Of a stretch of 64,000 nt of DNA, positions 23,076-30,422 are shown piece after piece. The translations under genes were made by a program, and so were the position numbers. The notes beneath the pieces are model-generated. The model did not search any database and was not told the origin of the DNA. It saw nothing but the letters and a program-made list of their open reading frames with translations. The DNA comes from an uncultured Prevotella sp. (GTDB lineage: Bacteria > Bacteroidota > Bacteroidia > Bacteroidales > Bacteroidaceae), in assembly GCF_946404925.1 (NCBI RefSeq), contig NZ_CAMJFM010000012.1, positions 1 to 64,000 of the forward strand, read 5' to 3'. Positions within the stretch are counted from its first letter, which is position 1. Each line of letters opens with the position of its first letter.

Positions 23076-24758
23076 ATGAAAAAGAACCTATTCATCATAT
23101 TTTTCTGCGGCGCGACAATGGTGTTCACATCATGCGTCGACACAACTGATAACCCCGTCACTCCACCGCAGGAAGAGAACAAGTCTTTTAGTGAGTTGAA
23201 AGAAGAGATGATGGCTCTGTACGGCGAGAACAAGAAGATTACCGACGGCAACTACGACAAGTCGCTGGCGGTGAAGTGCATCAACGGCACCTTCGTGGGC
23301 AAACGGACTGGGGACGTCATCGCCCACAAGGGTATTCCTTTTGTGGGCCAGCAGCCCGTCGGGGAACTGCGCTGGAAAGCACCCGTAGATGTTGTTCCAG
23401 ATGACGGCGTATATGAGGCGTACTACAATGGGAGAAGCCCATGCCAGGACGAGGGAGTCAGCCAGAGGGCTTCCCTTTATCCTCAGGGTGAGGACTGCCT
23501 CTATCTGAATGTGTGGCGAGCAGCCGACGGAGCCGTGAACAAGCCAGTCATGGTGTGGATTCACGGCGGTGCTTTTGAAATTGGCGGCACGGTAGAACCT
23601 CGCGAAGAAGGTACCAATTTCATCCAAGAGAATCCGGATGTCATCCTCGTCAGTGTCGAGTACAGGCTTAATGTCTTCGGCTTCCTACACCTGTCGCACC
23701 TGCCGGACGGTGCCGACTACCCCGATGCACAGAACCTGGGACTTATGGACCAGCTGATGGCGCTGAAGTGGGTACACGAGAACATCGCGGCCTTCGACGG
23801 CAATCCCGACAACGTGACCATCTTCGGCGAATCCGCCGGTGCAGGTAGCGTGACCCTGCTGCCGCTGGTCAAAGGCTCCCAGCAGTATTTCAAGCGCGTC
23901 ATTGCCGAGAGCGGTGCGCCCGTATTCACAAGATCTACAGAAGAGGCCATCGCCTGCACGAACGAACTCATGGCTCAGTTGGGCTGCAGTACCGTTGCCG
24001 ACCTGCAGAAAGTAGAAGTAAGCAAGTTGGTGGCAGTTGCAGATGGACTGCTGGGACTGCGCACATGGGCGGAAAGAGACGGCAACTTCCTGCCTCTGGA
24101 CCCGTATGAGGCCTACGCCAACGGTGCTGCAAAGGATATAGACTTTATGCAGGGCTGCAACAAGGACGAAATGAATTATTTCGTTTGGGGCTTTGGCTCG
24201 GATTGGAATGAATGGGCTGCCGACCGTAAGGCGAAGAAAATGGCCCAGATGACAGATGAAGAGAAGGCACTGGTGGAGAGCTTCTGCAACGACATCAAGG
24301 GAGAACCCTATGAATATACCAGCCGCTTGTTCGACCAACTCGTGTTTATTGCGCCGCTCTTCAGACTGTCGGAGAACCAGACCAAGGCGGGCGGCAAGAC
24401 CTACACCTATTATTTCACGGTCGAGTCGTCAGACCCATTGATTAGAAGTTGTCATTCCATTGAGCTCTCGACCGTCTTCAATCATCCCGAGGAGACATTC
24501 TGCACTGGCAGGATATTCGACGCCACCTTCTCGAAGACCCTGCGCCGCATGTGGGTGCAGTTTGCCAAGACCGGCAATCCGTCTCTCAGCGCGACCGAGT
24601 CGCCCGACGGCAAGGCCAAGGAGTGGCCGCTCTACGACTTGGAGAACAAGCAGCTGATGATATTCGACGAGTTCGATATCCATCCCGAGAAGGAATCGCA
24701 GCGGAAGATTATCGACTGGGACCGCACCTATTTCCTGACAAAGTATTATTGTATCTGA
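23076..24758 (+). CDS. Type-B carboxylesterase lipoprotein 1
   Basis: 560 residues, lipobox FTSC (Cys20) followed by VDTTDNP. The alpha/beta-hydrolase of the carboxylesterase/cholinesterase family shows EDCLYLNVW, the oxyanion-hole HGGA at 163-166, nucleophile Ser253 in GESAG, and a likely catalytic His in CHSIELS. It probably hydrolyses carboxyl esters such as acylated sugars or phenolic esters outside the cytoplasm. Its signal peptide is shorter than the shared cassette but keeps CGATMVFTSC, which reappears in esterase 2, so the 5' end may be a recombined version. Its last 189 bp before 24703 are identical to esterase 2. It is 20 bp from the SUMF gene and probably co-transcribed with it. 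Confidence 0.9.
   Translation: MKKNLFIIFFCGATMVFTSCVDTTDNPVTPPQEENKSFSELKEEMMALYGENKKITDGNYDKSLAVKCINGTFVGKRTGDVIAHKGIPFVGQQPVGELRWKAPVDVVPDDGVYEAYYNGRSPCQDEGVSQRASLYPQGEDCLYLNVWRAADGAVNKPVMVWIHGGAFEIGGTVEPREEGTNFIQENPDVILVSVEYRLNVFGFLHLSHLPDGADYPDAQNLGLMDQLMALKWVHENIAAFDGNPDNVTIFGESAGAGSVTLLPLVKGSQQYFKRVIAESGAPVFTRSTEEAIACTNELMAQLGCSTVADLQKVEVSKLVAVADGLLGLRTWAERDGNFLPLDPYEAYANGAAKDIDFMQGCNKDEMNYFVWGFGSDWNEWAADRKAKKMAQMTDEEKALVESFCNDIKGEPYEYTSRLFDQLVFIAPLFRLSENQTKAGGKTYTYYFTVESSDPLIRSCHSIELSTVFNHPEETFCTGRIFDATFSKTLRRMWVQFAKTGNPSLSATESPDGKAKEWPLYDLENKQLMIFDEFDIHPEKESQRKIIDWDRTYFLTKYYCI
24515..24703 (+). repeat. Esterase 3'-end block, copy 1
   Basis: 189 bp identical to 27956-28144 and very similar to the 3' end of esterase 3. 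The middles of the three genes have diverged much more. Confidence 0.9.
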
Positions 24759-24759
24759 T

Positions 24760-24847
24760 AACTTAAAACAATCTGATTATGAAAAGAATGATGCAATGGA
24801 TGATGGCCGCCATCCTCGTTTGCGGTGTAGGTGTGTTCACATCGTGT
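24760..24847 (+). repeat. Leader plus signal-peptide cassette, SUMF copy
   Basis: Leader AACTTAAAACAATCTG, ATG at 24779, then KRMMQWMMAAILVCG and lipobox FTSC. The first 15 codons are the same as in the amidohydrolase copy. Confidence 0.85.
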
Positions 24848-25633
24848 ACGTCGAACTATGATAATCCTACGCCGGGTAGTGACGGACAGAACCAGTGGGG
24901 GGCCGAGGAACTGGTCATCACGGTGGGCGACGTAGATATGAAACTTAAGTTAGTGAAGGGCGGTGCATACTCAATGCAGTACGAGCGAGACAACCAGACG
25001 AAGACCGTCACGGGCACGCTCTCGGACTACTATATAGCACCTGTCGAGGTGACCAACAAGCTATGGGCTGCCGTGATGGGTGCGAAGCCCGAGGGGCAGA
25101 TCAATGATGGCGATATGTACCCTGTAACAATGGTGAGCTACTACGACATCGTAGGACCGAATGGATTTCTCGAAAAACTGAGCGTGATGGTGAAGAACCA
25201 ACTGCCTGAGGGCACGAAGTTCCAGTTGCCCACCGAGGCGCAATGGCAGTATGCCGCCATGGGCGGAAAGAAGAGCAAAGGCTACACCTACGCCGGATCA
25301 AACACACTGAGCGACGTAGCGTGGTACACAGATAATGCCGACGGTATCACTCACCCCGTAGCCTTAAAGCAACCCAACGAACTTGGACTCTACGACATGA
25401 GCGGCAACGTATGGGAGCGTTGCAGCGACTGGTATGTGGAACTGGATGAATTGCCCGCCGAGCAAGGTCTCGACTACGCAGGTCCGGCTACAAGTGATCG
25501 GCTTGTTGGTCGTGGTGGCTGCTTCGAGAATGCACCAACATCTTGTACTGTAGGTTTTCATGGCAGAGAAATCATTGGTCTGCAACAAGCACCTACCACC
25601 ACAGTCGGCTTCCGCCTTATACTAGGTGTCTGA
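24779..25633 (+). CDS. SUMF1/formylglycine-generating-enzyme-like lipoprotein
   Basis: A 284-residue lipoprotein (FTSC, Cys23). The mature part is a SUMF/FGE-sulfatase domain: LVKGGAYSMQY, YYIAPVEVTNKLWAAVMG, VTMVSYYDI, KFQLPTEAQWQYAAMGG, LGLYDMSGNVWERCSDWY, GRGGCFENAP and VGFRLILGV. True formylglycine generators use copper and two active-site Cys. Many Bacteroidota members of this fold lack that activity and serve as binding or gliding proteins, so activity cannot be assumed. No sulfatase is encoded in the window. Copy 3 of the direct-repeat element begins at 25635, right after the stop. A scar at 29922 suggests a second copy of this gene once followed esterase 3. Confidence 0.85.
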   Translation: MKRMMQWMMAAILVCGVGVFTSCTSNYDNPTPGSDGQNQWGAEELVITVGDVDMKLKLVKGGAYSMQYERDNQTKTVTGTLSDYYIAPVEVTNKLWAAVMGAKPEGQINDGDMYPVTMVSYYDIVGPNGFLEKLSVMVKNQLPEGTKFQLPTEAQWQYAAMGGKKSKGYTYAGSNTLSDVAWYTDNADGITHPVALKQPNELGLYDMSGNVWERCSDWYVELDELPAEQGLDYAGPATSDRLVGRGGCFENAPTSCTVGFHGREIIGLQQAPTTTVGFRLILGV

Positions 25634-25634
25634 C

Positions 25635-25672
25635 TTTCAAAATATGCAATAATTGTTTCAAAATATGCAAAA
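25635..25672 (+). promoter_or_regulatory. 21-bp direct-repeat element, copy 3 (M15 peptidase)
   Basis: Units at 25635 and 25656, 21 bp apart, starting directly after the SUMF stop. As in copy 2, no -7 box separates it from the start codon. The 86 bp around it equal those before the EEP gene. Confidence 0.65.
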
Positions 25673-25692
25673 CCTTTATGTGAGGGGGATAT

Positions 25693-25780
25693 AACTTAAA
25701 ACAATCTGATAATGATTAAGGTGAAGAATTGGATGATGGCCGCCATCCTCGTTTGCGGCGCAAGTGTGCTGACGGCATGT
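25693..25780 (+). repeat. Leader plus signal-peptide cassette, M15 copy
   Basis: Same leader; the first codons differ (IKVKN) before WMMAAILVCGASVLTAC. The IKVKN variant is shared with esterase 2. Confidence 0.85.
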
Positions 25781-26464
25781 GTCAATAGCGACAATCCTCT
25801 GCCCAACACTACAGCTCTCGACCAGTGGCAGGCTGGCAGGACGGTGACTGCCGAGGCGGTAGCTGCTTACGGCGGCATCAACAAGTGCTTCGCTGCCGAG
25901 CCGATACCCGACGGTGTGTGGGAGCGGATGCAGGGCAAAACCTTCAAGGAGAATCCCTACATCGGTCGCGACGACCTGCGCCATGTGCGGGCCCTACACT
26001 GGGACTACGACAACAAGATGCACGTGGGCGAGATGATTGTCAACGTTCAGATAGCCGACTGCGTGGCTGGTATCCTGCGGAAGCTGTTTGATGCAAAATA
26101 CCCCATCCAGCGCATGCTGTTGCCCGATGTGTATGATGCTGACGACGAGACGCAGATGCGCGACAACAACTCATCGTGCTTCTGTTATCGCAACATCGCT
26201 GCCACCAACAACCTGTCGAAGCATGCCCGTGGTTTGGCCATCGACATCAACACGCTCTACAACCCCTATATCAAGACCCTGACCGATGGCACGCTTCTGA
26301 TCCAGCCCGCCACAGGCGAACCTTACTGCGACCGCACGTGGGACTTCCCTTACAAGATTACCCACGACGACCTCTGCTTCAAGCTTTTCACCGAGGCCGG
26401 CTTCGAGTGGGGTGGCGACTGGACCACCCGCAAGGACTATCAGCACTTTGAGGTTGTAGAATGA
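25712..26464 (+). CDS. M15-family D,D/L,D-carboxypeptidase-like lipoprotein
   Basis: A 250-residue lipoprotein (LTAC, Cys23, then VNSDNP). It contains the zinc peptidase signature of the M15/VanY group: SKHARGLAIDINTLYNPY with His and Asp ligands, and KDYQHFEVVE with the third ligand His near the C-terminus. Family members trim D-Ala or cross-links in peptidoglycan stems. As a lipoprotein it would act in the periplasm or on foreign peptidoglycan at the surface. It is preceded by direct-repeat copy 3 and followed after 49 bp by esterase 2. Confidence 0.85.
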   Translation: MIKVKNWMMAAILVCGASVLTACVNSDNPLPNTTALDQWQAGRTVTAEAVAAYGGINKCFAAEPIPDGVWERMQGKTFKENPYIGRDDLRHVRALHWDYDNKMHVGEMIVNVQIADCVAGILRKLFDAKYPIQRMLLPDVYDADDETQMRDNNSSCFCYRNIAATNNLSKHARGLAIDINTLYNPYIKTLTDGTLLIQPATGEPYCDRTWDFPYKITHDDLCFKLFTEAGFEWGGDWTTRKDYQHFEVVE

Positions 26465-26494
26465 TTGTTTTCATAATATGAAACCGATAATAAT

Positions 26495-26585
26495 AACTTA
26501 AAACAATCTGATAATGATTAAGGTAAAGAATTGGATGATGGTCGCCATCCTTGTTTGCGGTGCGACAATGGTGTTCACATCATGC
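26495..26585 (+). repeat. Leader plus signal-peptide cassette, esterase 2 copy
   Basis: Leader preceded by CCGATAATAAT as at 38236. The signal reads IKVKNWMMVAILVCGATMVF then TSC. Upstream, 26464-26482 vaguely recalls one degenerate direct-repeat unit, not counted here. Confidence 0.8.
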
Positions 26586-28199
26586 GTCGACACAATTGAT
26601 AACCCGGTAACGGAGAATGATCCCCTTGCTGAGGTGAAGGCGGAGTTGAAAGCCCAGTACGGTGAAAATAAGAAGATTACCGACGGCAATTACGACAAGT
26701 CGCTGGCCGTGAAGTGCATCAACGGCACCTTCGTCGGTAGAAAGACCGATAATGTCATCGCCTATAAGGGTATCCCATTCGTGGGCGAACAGCCTGTAGG
26801 CGAACATCGCTGGAAAGCTCCGATTGACATTGTTCCCGACGATGGCATATACGAGGCTTATTACAATGCGAAGAGTCCCTGTCAGGTTGACGACGAATGG
26901 CAAAGGGCTTCCCTTTATCCGCGAGGCGAAGACTGCCTGTATCTGAATGTATGGAAGGCAGATGACGGAGCCGTAAAAAAGCCGGTCATGGTTTGGATTC
27001 ACGGAGGGGCTTTTGAGGTAGGCGGCACGGTAGAACCTCGCGAAGAAGGAACCAATTTCGTCAGAGAGAATCCTGACGTCATACTTGTTTACATCGAGTA
27101 TAGACTGGGCGTCTTCGGCTTCTTCCACCTGTCGCACCTGCCCGACGGAGCCGACTACCCCGATGCTCAGAACCTGGGACTGATGGACCAGATGATGGCG
27201 CTGAAGTGGATACACAACAACATTGCGGCATTTGGCGGCGATCCGGATAATGTGACCATCTTCGGTGAGTCTGCAGGCGGAGGTAGCGTATCCCTGCTTC
27301 CGCTCATCGAGGGCTCTCACAACTATTTCCAACGAGTGATAGCACAGAGCGGTTCTGTTTGTTTTTCAAGGTCGGAGGCAGAGGCAATTGCTTGCACGAA
27401 TGAAGTGATGAGCGCATTGGGTTGCAAAACCGTTGCCGACCTTCAGAAGGTCGATATTGAGAAGTTGGTGGAGGCTGCTGATGCGATTAGACTGCGAGTA
27501 CTCCCTGAAAGAGATGGCAAATTCCTGCCCCTGGATGCTTATGAGGCCTACGCCAACGGAGCAGCGAAGGACCTTGACTTCATGCAGGGCTGCAACAAGG
27601 ACGAATTGAACTATTTCTTGTTCTGTGCAGGAGGTCCGGAGCCCTTTATGGACTTCCTGAATGAACGTCTGACAACGAATCTCACCCGGCTGACGGCAGA
27701 AGAGAGAGCGCTGGTAGAGAGCTTCTGCAAGGATGTCAAGGGAGAGGTTTACGACCCGCTCTGCCGCCTATACGACCAGATATGGTTTATTGCGCCTGTG
27801 TTCAGACAGGCAGAGAATCAAACCAAAGCTGGCGGCAAGACCTACAACTATTTCTTTACGGTTGAGTCGTCTGTTCCGCTGATGAAATGCGGACATGCCG
27901 TAGAGCTTTCTACTGTGTTCAATCATCCAGAGCAAATCTTTGTAACGGGACGTGCATTCGACGCCACCTTCTCGAAGACCCTGCGCCGCATGTGGGTGCA
28001 GTTTGCCAAGACCGGCAATCCGTCTCTCAGCGCGACCGAGTCGCCCGACGGCAAGGCCAAGGAGTGGCCGCTCTACGACTTGGAGAACAAGCAGCTGATG
28101 ATATTCGACGAGTTCGATATCCATCCCGAGAAGGAATCGCAGCGAAAGATCCTCGACTGGGACCGCACCTATTTCCTGACAAAGTATTATTGTCTATAA
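26514..28199 (+). CDS. Type-B carboxylesterase lipoprotein 2
   Basis: 561 residues, lipobox FTSC (Cys24), mature start VDTIDNPVTENDPLAE. It has the same layout as esterase 1: EDCLYLNVW, HGGAFEVGG, Ser253 in GESAGGGS, and a His in CGHAVELS. The N-terminal motif KITDGNYDKSLAVKCINGTF is shared by all three tandem copies, while the region around residues 290-420 differs strongly and probably sets acyl or substrate specificity. The 3' 189-bp block is identical to esterase 1. The last codons differ from it, ending YCL rather than YCI. Confidence 0.9.
   Translation: MIKVKNWMMVAILVCGATMVFTSCVDTIDNPVTENDPLAEVKAELKAQYGENKKITDGNYDKSLAVKCINGTFVGRKTDNVIAYKGIPFVGEQPVGEHRWKAPIDIVPDDGIYEAYYNAKSPCQVDDEWQRASLYPRGEDCLYLNVWKADDGAVKKPVMVWIHGGAFEVGGTVEPREEGTNFVRENPDVILVYIEYRLGVFGFFHLSHLPDGADYPDAQNLGLMDQMMALKWIHNNIAAFGGDPDNVTIFGESAGGGSVSLLPLIEGSHNYFQRVIAQSGSVCFSRSEAEAIACTNEVMSALGCKTVADLQKVDIEKLVEAADAIRLRVLPERDGKFLPLDAYEAYANGAAKDLDFMQGCNKDELNYFLFCAGGPEPFMDFLNERLTTNLTRLTAEERALVESFCKDVKGEVYDPLCRLYDQIWFIAPVFRQAENQTKAGGKTYNYFFTVESSVPLMKCGHAVELSTVFNHPEQIFVTGRAFDATFSKTLRRMWVQFAKTGNPSLSATESPDGKAKEWPLYDLENKQLMIFDEFDIHPEKESQRKILDWDRTYFLTKYYCL
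27956..28144 (+). repeat. Esterase 3'-end block, copy 2
   Basis: Identical to 24515-24703. The identity stops at a short run of substitutions just before the common C-terminus DWDRTYFLTKYY. Confidence 0.9.
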
Positions 28200-28286
28200 C
28201 AAACAATCACAATTATGAAAAAGAAGAGTTTCTATTGGATGATGGTCGCCATCCTCGTTTGCGGCGCTGGTTTGTTCGCATCGTGT
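28195..28286 (+). repeat. Leader plus signal-peptide cassette, esterase 3 copy (degenerate)
   Basis: The leader is reduced to an ACAAACAATC-like form. The signal keeps WMMVAILVCGAG and ends FASC. Confidence 0.7.
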
Positions 28287-29906
28287 GTCGATGCAAGTGA
28301 TAACCCTGTAACGGAGAACGATCCCCTTGCTGAGGAAAAAGCGCAGTTGAGGGCTCAGTACGGCGAGAATAAGAAGATTACCGACGGCAATTACGACAAG
28401 TCGCTGGCGGTAAAGTGCATTAACGGAACCTTTGTCGGTAAAAAGACCGACAACATCGTAGCCTTTAGGGGTATCCCGTTTGTGGGCGAGCAGCCTGTGG
28501 GCAACCTGCGTTGGAAGGACCCGGTGGACGTTGTTCCCGATGATGGCGTGTACGAGGCTTATTACAATGCTAAGAGTGCCCGTCAGCGTGAAAGTTTCAG
28601 CGAGGCAGCATCTCTTTACTATCAGGGCGAAGACTGCTTGTATCTGAATGTATGGAAGGCAGACGAGTCGACGACGGAAAAGAAACCGGTGATGGTATGG
28701 ATTCATGGTGGAGCCTTTGAGATGGGCGGAACTATCGATCCTACGCATGATTGCCATAATTTTGTGAAAGAGAATCCCGATGCCATTGTAGTAACCATTG
28801 CGTACAGACTTGGCATTTTTGGTTTCCTCCACCTGTCGCACCTGCCCGACGGCAAGGACTATCCTAACGCTCAGAATCTGGGACTCTTGGATCAGGTGAT
28901 GGCACTGAAATGGATACATGAGAATATTGCAGGCTTCGGCGGCGACCCCGACAATGTGACTATCTTCGGCGAATCGGCTGGAGCTGCCAGCGTCACCCTG
29001 CTTCCCCTGATTAAAGGCTCTCAGCAATATTTCAAGCGTGTCATTGCCCAGAGCGGTTCACCCGTATTCACGAGGTCAGAGGAACAGGCTATCGAGTGCA
29101 CGAACGAACTCATGGAAATGCTTGGTTGCAAAACGGTTGCTGATTTGCAGAAGGTTGATGTCGATCGGTTTTTGGAGGCTACAGTGCCACTCACTTTGCG
29201 TGTATGGGCAGAAAGAGACGGCAAAATCCTACCTCTGGATCCGTATGAGGCTTATGCCAGTGGTGCTGCAAAGGATATAGACTTTATGCAGGGCTGCAAT
29301 AAGGACGAGATGGGATATTTTATCAGCGGCTTCGGGTTGGAAGCATATAGTGCGTTCGAAGCTGAACGCTATGCTAAAAAGACGGCCCAGATGACCGACG
29401 AGGAGAAACAGTTGGTTGAGGACTTCTGTAAAAATGTCGTAGGAGCAACCCCAGAATATTCAAGTGTCAGTCGTCTTTTCGACCAGATTGTGTTCATCGC
29501 ACCGCTCTTCAGACTATCGGAGAACCAGACCACGGCCGGCGGAAAGTCGTATACCTATTTCTTCACGGTTGAGTCGTCAGTGCCGCTGGTGAAAAGCGGA
29601 CATGCCGTAGAGCTTTCGACGGTGTTCAATCATCCGGAGATAACTGCCGAAACTGGAAGATTATTCGACGCCACCTTCTCGAAGACCATGCGCCGCATGT
29701 GGGTGCAGTTTGCCAAGACCGGCAATCCGTCGCTCAGTGCGACCGAGTCGCCCGATGGCAAGGCCAAGGAGTGGCCGCTCTACGATCTGGAGAACAAGCA
29801 GCTGATGATATTCGACGAGTTCGATATCCATCCGGAAAAGGAATCTCAGCGGAAGATTATCGACTGGGACCGCACCTATTTCCTGACAAAGTATTATTGT
29901 ATCTGA
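28215..29906 (+). CDS. Type-B carboxylesterase lipoprotein 3
   Basis: 563 residues, lipobox FASC (Cys24), mature start VDASDNPVTENDPLAE, almost the same as esterase 2 for the first 60 residues. The nucleophile is Ser254 in GESAG, the oxyanion motif HGGAFEMGG, and the probable catalytic His is in SGHAVELS. It has a two-residue longer acidic insert (DESTTEKK) before the oxyanion strand. It follows esterase 2 by 15 bp, so the pair is very likely one transcript. Downstream there is no gene on this strand, only a hybrid of leader and direct-repeat sequence. Confidence 0.9.
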   Translation: MKKKSFYWMMVAILVCGAGLFASCVDASDNPVTENDPLAEEKAQLRAQYGENKKITDGNYDKSLAVKCINGTFVGKKTDNIVAFRGIPFVGEQPVGNLRWKDPVDVVPDDGVYEAYYNAKSARQRESFSEAASLYYQGEDCLYLNVWKADESTTEKKPVMVWIHGGAFEMGGTIDPTHDCHNFVKENPDAIVVTIAYRLGIFGFLHLSHLPDGKDYPNAQNLGLLDQVMALKWIHENIAGFGGDPDNVTIFGESAGAASVTLLPLIKGSQQYFKRVIAQSGSPVFTRSEEQAIECTNELMEMLGCKTVADLQKVDVDRFLEATVPLTLRVWAERDGKILPLDPYEAYASGAAKDIDFMQGCNKDEMGYFISGFGLEAYSAFEAERYAKKTAQMTDEEKQLVEDFCKNVVGATPEYSSVSRLFDQIVFIAPLFRLSENQTTAGGKSYTYFFTVESSVPLVKSGHAVELSTVFNHPEITAETGRLFDATFSKTMRRMWVQFAKTGNPSLSATESPDGKAKEWPLYDLENKQLMIFDEFDIHPEKESQRKIIDWDRTYFLTKYYCI

Positions 29907-29922
29907 TAACTTAAAACAATCT
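29666..29922 (+). repeat. Esterase 3'-end block, copy 3, running into a leader fragment
   Basis: Closely matches the 3' ends of esterases 1 and 2 with a handful of mostly third-position changes. It then continues through GATAACTTAAAACAATCT exactly as downstream of esterase 1, before breaking off at 29922. Confidence 0.85.
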
Positions 29923-29933
29923 AGGTGTCTGAC
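29922..29933 (+). pseudogene. Scar of a deleted SUMF gene
   Basis: TAGGTGTCTGAC following AACAATC is the end of the SUMF reading frame (L-G-V-stop) with the same downstream bases as at 25622-25633. Here it is joined directly to the leader that precedes SUMF at 24760. Everything between has been removed at a CT microhomology. Confidence 0.7.
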
Positions 29934-29950
29934 TTTCAAAATATGCAATA
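29934..29950 (+). promoter_or_regulatory. 21-bp direct-repeat element, copy 4 (half only)
   Basis: Only the first unit TTTCAAAATATGCAATA survives before the terminator stem. No gene follows on the plus strand, so it is probably a vestige. Confidence 0.7.
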
Positions 29951-29987
29951 AAAAATCAGGGCACGTACCGAAATACGTGCCCTGATT
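29950..29987 (-). terminator. Terminator of the VirE/P5 operon
   Basis: A perfect 14-bp stem AATCAGGGCACGTA/TACGTGCCCTGATT with a 6-base loop. On the minus strand it is followed by a T run, which fits termination of the P5-like gene ending at 30000. The stem core GGGCACGTA recurs at 38050 and, less one G, at 43449. Confidence 0.8.
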
Positions 29988-29999
29988 GTGTGCGGGGGA

Positions 30000-30422
30000 T
30001 TAGCAGTCTTGGCGGCAGAGGGTCCAGCCGCGGAGCATCGCGAAGTAATCGAGGGCGGTGGTGCCGGTTTCTTGGATGGCCATGGCGGCGGCGACCGATA
30101 GCCAGCGGGCGGGTTGATCCGACGGTATGCCGATGGGTTCGTCGGGGGCGATGCCTGTTAGCTTGCTCACGGCGGCGATATACGCCTTGGTGTTGTTCTC
30201 GTGCGGCGGCGCCCACTTGCTAATGATGGCACGGATGGTGAACAGGCGGTACGTGTGGTAGTAGGTGCGGGTGAGTAGCCAGAAGGCTGCGCGCCATCCC
30301 CATTCCATCGATTCAAACTGGCAGAAACTTGCGTCGTTCTGCGTTGCGGATAGTCCCTTCCACTTATCCTTGCTTCGGCGGATGTTCAGTGGATTATTGT
30401 TTCTGATTCCTCTTGGTGTCAT
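30000..30422 (-). CDS. Phage structural protein P5-like protein
   Basis: A 140-residue protein starting RGIRNNNPLNIRRSKDKWKG, the signature of the family annotated as virion structural protein P5, which is often found near lysis genes and may have a lysozyme-like fold. The motif MEWGWRAAFWLLTRTYY and the segment with NNTKAYIAAVSKLTG agree with that family. The start codon overlaps the VirE stop as ATGA, so the two are translationally coupled. In related Bacteroidota modules this position is often taken by an N-acetylmuramoyl-L-alanine amidase, so a cell-wall-directed role is plausible. There is no signal peptide. Confidence 0.7.
   Translation of the reverse strand: MTPRGIRNNNPLNIRRSKDKWKGLSATQNDASFCQFESMEWGWRAAFWLLTRTYYHTYRLFTIRAIISKWAPPHENNTKAYIAAVSKLTGIAPDEPIGIPSDQPARWLSVAAAMAIQETGTTALDYFAMLRGWTLCRQDC

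Noticed and set aside
24779..25633. An active sulfatase-maturation system around the SUMF-like protein
   Set aside because: No sulfatase gene is present in the window, and many Bacteroidota SUMF-fold lipoproteins are not enzymes.
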